From contig NC_064837.1 in assembly GCF_024166365.1 (NCBI RefSeq), positions 79,851,553 to 79,915,552 on the forward strand: 64,000 nt of DNA. The letters run 5' to 3'. Positions 56,990 through 64,000 of this stretch are shown piece after piece (position 1 is the first letter of the stretch; every line of letters begins with the position of its first letter). Source of the stretch: Elephas maximus indicus. Lineage: Eukaryota; Chordata; Mammalia; Proboscidea; Elephantidae. The position numbers were made by a program, and so were the translations under genes. A model generated the notes under the pieces. That model searched no databases, was not told the DNA's origin, and worked only from the letters and a program-made list of their open reading frames with translations.

Positions 56990-57420
56990 TCATTAATTCT
57001 CACTAACCCCTATGATACGCACTCTGTTCTGGGAACAATTTAGCTGGTCCTCTGCTTCAGGGTTTCCCACAAAGATGCAATCAAGGTGTCAACCAGGGCT
57101 AGCTGGGGAAGGACACCTGCTTCCAAGCTCATATGGTTATTGGCAAGGTTCAGTGCCTTGCAGGTTGCAGGCCCTTATTTTCTTGCTGGCTGTTGGTCAG
57201 AGCCACCCTTAGCCTTGCTACACGGGCCTCTTCATACTGTGGTTTACTTAATCAAAGCCTGTAAGGAGGAGTCAGTTGGCAAGACAGAAGTTATACCCTT
57301 GAGTAACATAATCAGGGAAATTATCCTATTACTTTTGCCATATTTTATTCGTTAGACACAGTCATAAGTCCTGCCCATACTCAAGAGGGGAGAAGATACT
57401 AGAACGGGGGTACCAAGAGA
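56990..57420. mobile_element. Unassigned ancient interspersed repeat
   Basis: 'agctggggaaggacacctgc', 'ttccaagctcatatggttat' and 'agtcctgcccatactcaaga' give the impression of an old MER/MaLR-type repeat in a mammal-wide family I cannot name. Open frames here are therefore not called genes. Confidence 0.45.
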
Positions 57421-57817
57421 CAGAAGTAGCAGAGATTATTGTCGGTAGGCACAAAATACCATTTTGATTTTTATTTCATGAAAATGGAAACAGACAGGTA
57501 ACTTGCCCAAGATCATATAGTTAAAATGGGGCCAAGGTCTACCCCAGGGGATTTGACTTAATCTCTGGATTGAGAAATGGCTTTGGGGTTGGCAGTTCTA
57601 GGGAGATCAGTAGTGACTTCTTGTCTGATGGAGTTTAATGGAATGGTCTGAGTGGGAGCCATATGGTTGTGGTTTCAGAGAATATGTAGTTAGAGGAAAG
57701 AGTCCAAGTAGAGACTTAGAAGAAGTAATTTTGAAGCAGGAAATAGTGTACTAATCATATGCTGTTACATATTGGATTGTGCCTCCTTATACTGATCCAG
57801 AAAATTTTCTTTTCCAG
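57421..57817. other. Unique DNA before the candidate exon, ending in a 3' splice site
   Basis: No repeat assigned. A polypyrimidine tract 'ttttcttttccag' at 57805-57817 forms a good acceptor. Confidence 0.5.
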
Positions 57818-57932
57818 TTTACCGAGTTTAACCAAGAAGGCCATTCAGTTGCCGATATCCAGCAAAGCAAATATAAACCAGTTTTAATCTGCATTTTAAG
57901 AAAAGTGGTAGTCTTTTTCACAGTGCTTGACG
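57818..57932 (+). other. Candidate internal exon (115 nt) of the host gene, possibly 5' UTR
   Basis: The acceptor 'ttttcttttccag' precedes 57818 and the donor CG|GTAAGT follows 57932. Both are near-consensus, the 115-nt length is typical, and the sequence belongs to no repeat I know. One frame (beginning F-T-E-F-N-Q) stays open throughout, but the frame that continues from the ATG at 10956 (62 nt upstream, so two bases carried over) hits TAA at 57885-57887. The exon is therefore either part of a 5' leader, or joined through an unseen exon that changes phase. No protein family is recognised. Confidence 0.45.
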
Positions 57933-58231
57933 GTAAGTCATAATTTTTACCTTCATAGCAGTTGTTGATCTAGTGCATTTTTTTAAAGAAATGGTTTTGG
58001 AAGTGTTGTTTTAATTTTAAAACCTATTTGCTTGCTTCTTCATCCCTGATAACTGTACTCAAAGGATCATATGGAAAAAGATAAAGGAAGATGCCTGCTA
58101 ACTTCTGGGATTTTGTTCATACTTGTCTTTCAGCACTTTTTTGAGTCTTTGGGATTTAAACCTGTATTTGCTTAAAATGCTAGATTTTGTTATTTATGTC
58201 TTTATAGATGAGGGTACTTGATAGATGAAGT
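57933..58231. other. No further feature recognised downstream of the candidate exon
   Basis: AT-rich intron-like sequence after the donor. Confidence 0.4.
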
Positions 58232-58795
58232 TTTTTTTTTTTTTAAATCAATAATTATTGTATTTTAGGTGAAAGTTTACATAGCAAACGAGGTTCCCAT
58301 TTAACAGTTTTTATACAAATTGTTCTCTGACATTAGTTACATTTTCAGTGTGTCAGCATTCTCATTATTTCCATTCTTTTTGTTCTGTTTCCATTAATCT
58401 AGCTTCCCTGACCCTCTTAACCGTCTCAATTTTGTTTTAGGGTAAATGTTGACTGTGTGCTCTCATATACTTGGTTATTTAAGGGAGCACAGTACTCACG
58501 AGTTATATTGTTTATTTTACAAGCCAATATATTATTTGGATGAAAAGTGACCTCCAGAAGTGACTTCAGTTTCAAATACAAAGGGTTTCTTAGGGTGATA
58601 GTCATGGGGGTTTCTCTAGTCTCTATTGGTCCAGTAAGTCTGGCTGTAGGAATTTGAGTTTTATTCTACTTTATTTTCTCATTCTGTTCAGGACCTTCTG
58701 TTGTGTCCCTGGTCAGAACGGTGGGTAGTGGTAGCCAGGCACCCTCTAGCTCTTCTTGTCTCAGGTTCGATGAGTCTGTGGTTCATGTGGGCTAT

Positions 58796-58937
58796 TAGGA
58801 GCCCTGGTGGCACAGGGGTTAAAAGGTTGGCAGTTCAAATCCACAAGCCACTCCTTGGAAAACCCTATGGGGCAGTTTGACTCTGTCCTATAGGGTTGCT
58901 ATGATTCAAAATTGACTTGATGGCAATGGGTTAGTTC
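58796..58937 (+). mobile_element. AfroSINE, short variant with a deletion in the head
   Basis: 'ggagccctggtggcacaggg' is joined directly to 'gttaaaaggttggcagttca', so about 15-20 bp between the A and B boxes are missing. Tail 'attgacttgatggcaatggg'. Confidence 0.9.
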
Positions 58938-59038
58938 TGTGGACTAGTTTATTCTTTGAGTCTTTGGTTTCCTTTATTTTCTTTTGTTCCAGGTGGAAAC
59001 CAATACTTGTATTTTAGATGTCCAGTCGTGTAAAAACA

Positions 59039-59765
59039 GCATGGAGATGGTTTCTGACCTCTAACTTCACAAGGGAGGAGGAGTATCAAGATCAACTACT
59101 CAAAGCTGATTCCTATAAGGTGGAGGTCAGATATACCTCCTCTCCCTGCCATCTTTACCAGTTCAGCCGCCAACTGCCCCTCCCATAGTGCTCTCTACTT
59201 CTCTATTGAGTTCTATAATCCATTACAGTGGCCACACATAACTCACAGACAATACTCATGATTATGGGATTTATTAGGAAAGTTAACAGGTTACAATTTA
59301 GGATCAGGAACACTCAGGGTATAGTTCTTCCCTCAGGACAGCCTGTTGTGAGCCTTGCTCGCAGGCACACTTTTCTCTGGCCCTCGACCTCTACCCAAAA
59401 GTATTCAGCTTTCTTGCTGCATGGGCTAGGAAGCCCACTGTGTGGTCGGTCTCCTGCTGGCCTCTCCGGCCACTGCTTCTCACTGTCTTCGCTGTTACAA
59501 CTCTCTGTCTCCTGGGTCCAGGAGCTTCTCGGTGCAGGGATCCTGGGTCCAAAAGATGCGTTCTCTGCTCCAGGCTGTTCTTCCTTGATGGTGGTAGGAT
59601 CCTTTCCATTGCGCCTCACCTCGAGCCCAGCGGGATGGCAAAACTGACCAGTCCTCTCACTAGGCCACAATTACCCTATCTGCACGGTCCTGCCTGATTA
59701 CTTGGGTGGAGTTACAAGACCATGGCAAGAAAGGCCACGTAAAAGTGGTCAGTTGCACCACAGCT
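59039..59765. mobile_element. LTR-like repeat (copy B), uninterrupted
   Basis: Matches the split copy at 28697-30330 throughout and shares its central block with 12195-12690. It sits inside an L1 3' UTR. 'acagc' near both ends (59036-59040, 59759-59763) may be a 5-bp target duplication, as an LTR element would leave. Confidence 0.72.
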
Positions 59766-59967
59766 TGCAAGCTTTTAAGACCCCACACGCTACTTAACAA
59801 ACTAGAATGTAGAATATTATTTTTATGAACTATGTTATGCCAATGCCAATTGGCGGAGTTGTCCCACAGGACTATGGTCCCAGGCGTTTTAACCTAGTAA
59901 CCAATTGTGTGAGGTGTTTGGATATGTCTTGGAAGCCTTCATAGCTTTGCCCTGAGAGTGGGGGCAT

Positions 59968-60840
59968 ATGGAAGTCAGGTTATTAATGGAGTCTTAGCTC
60001 ATGTCAGTCTCACAGTAGGTCTAGTGGGTCACTGAACCCATCCTGTAGTGATTTCCCCAGTTGTGGAATTCATTATTGCAATAGATATACTCAGCAACTG
60101 CAGAACCCCCACACTGGATCCCTGACAAATAGGATTTTATGGTAGGAAAAGCCAAGTGGAAGCCATTAGAACTCCCCCTACCTGGAAGATAGTAAGCCAA
60201 AAGTAATACGGCATTCCTGGAGAGATTGCAGAGATTACTGCCACCATCAAGGACTTGAAGGATGCAGGGGTGGTGACTCCCCCCACAACCTCATTCAACT
60301 TGCCTATTTGGCCTGTAAAAAACAGGTGGATCTTGGAGAATGACAGTAGATTATCAAAAACTTAACCAGGAGGTTGACTCCAATTGCAGCTGCTGTTCCA
60401 GATGTAATTTCATTGGTTGAGCAAATTAATCCATCTCCTGGCACCTTGTACGTAGCTGTCGATCTGGCCAATGCCTTTTCCTCCGTACCTGTTTCGAAGA
60501 ACCATGAGAAGCAGTTTGCTTTCAGCTGGCAAGACCTTAACTTGGCCACCTCGTGGCTATATCAACTCTCCAGCCTTAGGTCATAATTTAGTTCACAGGA
60601 ACCTTGATTGCCTTCCACAAGACTTCACATTGGTCCATTACATTGATGACATCGTACTGATTGGACCTAGTAAGGAAGAAGTGTCAATGACTCTGGACTT
60701 ATTAGTAAAACAATTGCGTGCTAGTTGGTGGGAAATTAATCCCACAAAAATTCAGGCACCTTCCACCTCAGTGAAATTTCTAGAGGTCCAGTGGTGTGGG
60801 GGTATGTTGAGATATTCCTTCTAAAGTGAAGAATAAGGTA
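59968..60840 (+). pseudogene. ERV-L reverse transcriptase remnant
   Basis: RNA-dependent DNA polymerase of the provirus. 'LYVAVDLANAFSSVPVS' near 60447-60497 carries the first catalytic Asp. 'PPRGYINSPALGHN' near 60547-60590 and 'LVHYIDDIVLIG' near 60631-60666 carry the next motif with its Asp pair. At least one frameshift near 60540 separates the first motif from the others. There is a stop near 60821. Confidence 0.88.
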
Positions 60841-61400
60841 TTGCATCTGGCTGCTCCCACAACTAAAAACGGAGCATAATGCGTAGTGGTTGTCTTTCAG
60901 TTTGAGAGGTAACACAGTCCTCATTTGGGTGTGCTACTCTGGCCTGTTTGTCAAGTGACTTGAAAAGCTGCTAGCTTTGAGTGGCACCCAGAACAAGAGA
61001 AGGCTCTGCAGCAGGTTCAGGCTGCCGTGTAAGCCGCTCTGCCCCTTGAGTCATATGATCCAGTTGATCCCATGATGCTTGAAGTGTCCGTGGCAGATAG
61101 AAATGTTATGTGGAGTCTTTGGCGGGCACTATTGGTGAATCACAGCGCAGACCCTTAGGATTTTGGAGCAAACCCTTGACGTCCTCTCCAGATAACTACT
61201 CTCCTTTTGAGAAACAGCTTTTGGCTTGTTACTGGGCCTTAGTAGAGACCGAATGCCTAACCATGGGCCACTAAGTCATCGTATGGCCTGAACTGCTTAT
61301 CATAACTGGGTGTTATCTGACCAACAGAGTCATAAAGTTGGACATGCACAGCAGCAGTTCCAGATCTGGCCCAAGCAGGACCTGAAGGCACAAGTAAGTT
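60841..61400 (+). pseudogene. ERV-L polymerase thumb/connection remnant
   Basis: Only scattered fragments in shifting frames link the polymerase to RNase H (for example around 61000-61260). It is the most decayed part of pol. Confidence 0.65.
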
Positions 61401-61980
61401 GCATGAGGAAGTGACCCAAATGCCCATGGTCTCCACTTCTGGCACATTGCCTTTCATCTCCCAGTCTGCACCCATGGCCTTGTGGGGAGTTCCTTATGAT
61501 CAGCTGACTGAAGAAGAGAAAACTCATGCCTGGTTTGCAGATGGTTCTACGACATACGCAGACACCACCCGAAAGTGGACAGCGGTTGCACTACAGCACC
61601 TCTCTGGGACCTCCCTGAAGGACAGTGGTGAAGGGAAATCCTCCCAATAGGCAGAACTTCGAGCAGTGCACCTGGTTGTTCACTTTACTTGGAAGGAGAA
61701 ATGGCCAGATGTGTGGCGTGTGGCTGTGTACTGAATCGTGGGCTGTGGCAAATGGTTTGACTGGATGGTCAGGGTCATGGAAAGAACATGATTGGAAAAT
61801 TGGAGACAAAGATTTATGGGGAAGAGGTATATGGATAGACCTCTCTGAATGGGCCAAAGAAGTGAAGATATTCATGTCTCATGTGATTGCTCACCAACGG
61901 GTGACCTCAGGAGAGGATGATTTTAACGATCAAGTGGGTAGGATGACGCATTTTGTGGAAGCTAGTCATTCTCTTTCCCC
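61400..61980 (+). pseudogene. ERV-L RNase H remnant
   Basis: RNase H degrades RNA in RNA:DNA hybrids during reverse transcription. 'YDQLTEEEKTHAWFADGS' near 61495-61548 contains the first catalytic Asp. The frame stops at TAG 61648-61650, immediately before the sequence for the next acidic residue. Further on, 'TESWAVANGLTGWSG' near 61728-61772 has Glu where the family usually has Asp, and 'HVIAHQRVTSGEDDFND' near 61880-61930 supplies the C-terminal part. Confidence 0.85.
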
Positions 61981-62176
61981 AGCTGCTGTTGTCATTGCTC
62001 AATGGGCTCATGAACAAAGTGGCCATGGTGGCAGGGATGGAGGATATGCATGGGCCCAGCAACATGGACTTCTACTCACCAAGGCTGACTTGGCTGTAGC
62101 CACCAGTGAGTGTCTAATCTGCCAGCAACAGAGACCAACACTTGAGTCCCTGATATGGCACCATCCCTTGAGGTGA
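61980..62176 (+). pseudogene. ERV-L integrase zinc-binding domain remnant
   Basis: 'WAHEQSGHGGRDGGYAWAQQ' near 62003-62062 holds the two histidines and 'ECLICQQQRPT' near 62108-62140 the two cysteines of an HHCC finger. The open frame ends at 62176, just before the catalytic core. Confidence 0.85.
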
Positions 62177-62700
62177 TCAGCCAGCAGCATGGTGGCAGGT
62201 TGATTGTGTTGGACCACTTCCATCGTGGAAAGGGCAGCGTTTTGTCCTTACTGGAATAGACACGCTGGATATGGATTTGCCTTCCCTGCACACAATGCTT
62301 CTGCTAAAACTACCATCCGTGGACTTAGAGAATGCCTTATCCACCATCATGGTATCCCACACAGTATTGCATCCAATTAGAGGCCTCACTTCACAGCAAA
62401 CAAGTTGTGGCATTGCGCCCATACTCATGAAGTTCACTGGTCTTACCATGTCCCCCATCATCCTCAAAGCTGCTGGCTTGATAGAACAATGGTATGGCTT
62501 TCTAAGGACCCAATTACGGTACCAGCTAGGTGGCAGTACCTTGCAGGGTTGGGGCGGTGTTCTCCAGGAGGGTGTATATGCTCTAAACCAGTGTCCAGTG
62601 TATGGTGCTGTTCCTCCTATAGTCAGGATTCATGGGTCCAGGAATCAAGGGGTGGAAATGGGAATGGCACCACTCACTATTACCCTTAGTGACCCACTCG
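62177..62700 (+). pseudogene. ERV-L integrase catalytic core remnant
   Basis: A frame restarts near 62190 with the first catalytic Asp, then shifts near 62260. The long open frame 62271-62903 reads out of phase at first and recovers integrase-like sequence from 'AAGLIEQWYGFL' (near 62469), which includes the expected Glu. The middle Asp is not in frame, so the active site cannot form. Confidence 0.8.
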
Positions 62701-62935
62701 AAGGATTTTTGCTTCCTGTCCCCAGGACCTTATGCTCTGCATATCTAGATGTCTTATTTCCAAAGGGAGGAATGCTTCCACCTGGAGACATATCACTGAT
62801 TCCATTGAAGTGGGAGCTAAGAATGCCACCTGGCCACCTTGGGCTCCTTATGCCTCTGGATCAACAGGCAAAGAAGGGAGTTACCCCATCTTGGTTGGTG
62901 TGATTGATCCTGATTACCAAGAGGAAATCTGATTG
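62700..62935 (+). pseudogene. ERV-L dUTPase-like region
   Basis: 'FPKGGMLPPGDISLIPLKWE' near 62758-62817 and 'MPPGHLGLLMPL' near 62823-62860 resemble a trimeric dUTPase fold, which hydrolyses dUTP. The next motif, with 'GVIDPDYQEEI' near 62899-62931, lies in a different frame, so the domain is broken. Confidence 0.75.
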
Positions 62936-63426
62936 ATATTATATAATGGAGGTAAAGAAGAGTGTATATGGAATGTAGGAGACCCCTTGGGGCATCTCTT
63001 AATACTACCATGCCCTGCGATTAAAAACTACAGCAACCCGTTTCCAACGCGACTGCTAATGGCCTAGACCCTTGAGGAATGAGGATTTGGGTCACCCACC
63101 AGGCAAAGAACCACGACCAACTGAGGTGCTTGCTGAGGGCAAATAGAAACAGAGAATACGTGATGGAAGAAGGTAGTTCTAAATATCAGTGACAACCATG
63201 TGACCAGTTACAGAAACAAGGACTGTGATTGCTATGAGTATTTCTGTTTTGTATGTGTGCATCTGATATTTTTGTTTGCTTATAAAATATAACACGTACA
63301 CAGAACCAGTGCATTTTCCATTTTATGTGTGTTCCTTGTGTCATATTAGGCACAAGTATGACTTTGTAATTGTCTTTATTCAGAGATTGTGTATGGTTTA
63401 AGGAGATGTGTACATGTGCCAAGTTG
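62936..63426 (+). other. ERV-L region between pol and the LTR, no envelope
   Basis: About 490 bp with no open frame resembling a retroviral envelope, as expected for this group. Confidence 0.65.
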
Positions 63427-63439
63427 ACAGGGGGTGGAC
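63427..63439 (+). promoter_or_regulatory. Polypurine tract of the ERV-L
   Basis: 'acagggggtggac' directly abuts the TG start of the 3' LTR. It would have primed plus-strand synthesis. Confidence 0.75.
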
Positions 63440-63917
63440 TGTGATGGTTAATATAGTGTGTCAGCTTGGCTGGGCCATGATTCTCAGTGTTTATATGTGA
63501 TTATTCCCGCGATGGAATCTGCTGTGAGTAGCCGATCAGTTGAAGGGGGTTTACTTGGGGGTGTGGCCTACGTCTGAATATAAGCCGATGTTCTGGCTTT
63601 TTGCTTGGTCTGGATCCTGTGGCTGCCTCCTGTTCGTCTGACCTCTGGTTCTTGGGACTTGAGCTGTCAGCTTATCTACTGATCTTGGAATTCCTCTATC
63701 TTCGCAGTCTGTGAGTGGGAGCCCTGCCCTTCCACCTCCCAGTCTTGGGTTCGCCAGCCCCTGCAGCTTTGTGAATCAAGAGAAGCCTCTATCCTGATCC
63801 ATGGACTTTGGACGTTTCAGCCTCTACAATCCCATGATCTGTTTTCTTGATATAGATCTCTCTATATATTTGTATGCTTTACTGGTTTTGCTTCTCTAGA
63901 GAGCCCAGCCTAAGACA
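63440..63917 (+). repeat. ERV-L 3' LTR (MLT2-like)
   Basis: 478 bp from TGTGATGGTTAATATAG to CCTAAGACA, with TG...CA ends. A TATA-like 'gaatataag' at 63576-63584 could be the old promoter. No AATAAA polyadenylation signal is evident. Confidence 0.85.
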
Positions 63918-64000
63918 CTTGGATTTGCAGTTACTGCCCATGGAAGCAACAGTCAAGAAATTAAATTGTTGCATTGGGCAATTCTACTGCAAAAGACTTC
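63918..64000 (+). mobile_element. RTE LINE fragment, running off the right edge
   Basis: 'cttggatttgcagttactgc', 'catggaagcaacagtcaaga' and 'gcattgggcaattctactgc' correspond to 29168-29240 and to the complement of 2640-2720. It begins exactly at the LTR end. Confidence 0.8.

Larger units (their letters stand above)
58232..59965 (-). mobile_element. L1-type LINE 3' end, split by the LTR-like repeat
   Basis: Poly-T at 58232-58245, 'attttaggtgaaagtttaca', 'gtggtagccaggcaccctct' up to 59038, then 'gcttgcaagcttttaagacc' and 'aactatgttatgccaatgcc' from 59766 to 59965. The interruption is the LTR-like repeat; a SINE lies at 58796. Confidence 0.75.
59968..63917 (+). mobile_element. ERV-L endogenous retrovirus, 5'-truncated, inactive
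   Basis: Pol gene order is readable: reverse transcriptase, RNase H, integrase zinc finger and core, then a dUTPase-like region, followed by a polypurine tract and a 3' LTR. A dUTPase after integrase and the lack of an envelope gene are features of the ERV-L group. The 5' LTR, primer-binding site and gag are absent, and pol is broken by many frameshifts and stops. It is an old germline copy with no coding function. Confidence 0.9.

Noticed and set aside
56990..57355. Possible exons in open frames of 66-89 codons
   Set aside because: The sequence resembles an old mammal-wide repeat.
59228..59697. 139- and 85-codon frames on + and 118-codon frame on -
   Set aside because: Inside LTR-like repeat copy B; several frames are open at once with no domain.
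1..64000. A new multi-gene defence or metabolic system
   Set aside because: The window is vertebrate intronic and intergenic DNA dominated by retroelements. No cluster of intact genes exists.

Overview
This window looks like nuclear DNA from an afrotherian mammal, most likely a proboscidean such as an elephant. The evidence is about 28 copies or fragments of a tRNA-headed SINE matching the AfroSINE family (head near 'ccctggtggcgtagtggtt', internal 'ggttcgaatcc' B box, tail ending 'gactcgacggcactgggttt'), several RTE-type LINE copies whose 3' ends share that SINE tail, and two long L1 elements with a distinctive 3' end. Mammal-wide relics (MER5A-like, MIR-like, L2-like) are also present. The assignment rests on family recognition by eye, not on a database search. 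LAYOUT: 1-9.9 kb is intergenic or upstream DNA with an old L1 fragment, MER5A-like copies, SINEs, an RTE copy ending in a fold-back (2.1-3.2 kb) and an L1 3' end (5.5-6.6 kb). About 10.1-11.4 kb is a dense CpG island and the only convincing promoter. It contains a candidate first exon with an ATG in strong context at 10956 and a consensus donor at 11018, two ZNF143-like sites, a YY1-like site over the ATG, and a perfect 47-bp tandem duplication just upstream. From 11.0 to 57.8 kb the DNA reads as one repeat-stuffed intron: a stack of nested L1s at 13.9-24.7 kb, an LTR-like repeat split by RTE at 28.7-30.3 kb, an RTE split by an L1 3' region at 32.4-34.8 kb, a near-full-length L1 with target-site duplication at 37.1-44.5 kb, and a three-level L1/L1/SINE nest at 47.5-49.0 kb. 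A candidate 115-nt exon lies at 57818-57932. The final part (60.0-63.9 kb) is a degraded ERV-L provirus: protease/RT, RNase H, integrase and dUTPase remnants, no recognisable envelope, and a 3' LTR. HOW THE PARTS RELATE: the supported host-gene content is one promoter and two putative exons on the + strand; the gene is not identified. No coding region is intact. All longer reading frames belong to decayed LINE or ERV genes or occur by chance. Most L1 copies lie antisense to the inferred host transcript. I found no tRNA or rRNA gene, no CRISPR array, and no undescribed multi-gene system. The points most worth checking are the promoter architecture and the possible 43-codon spliced upstream ORF, the fold-back at the RTE 5' end, the repeated use of one insertion site, and the LTR-like family recurring at 12.2, 28.7-30.3 and 59.0-59.8 kb.
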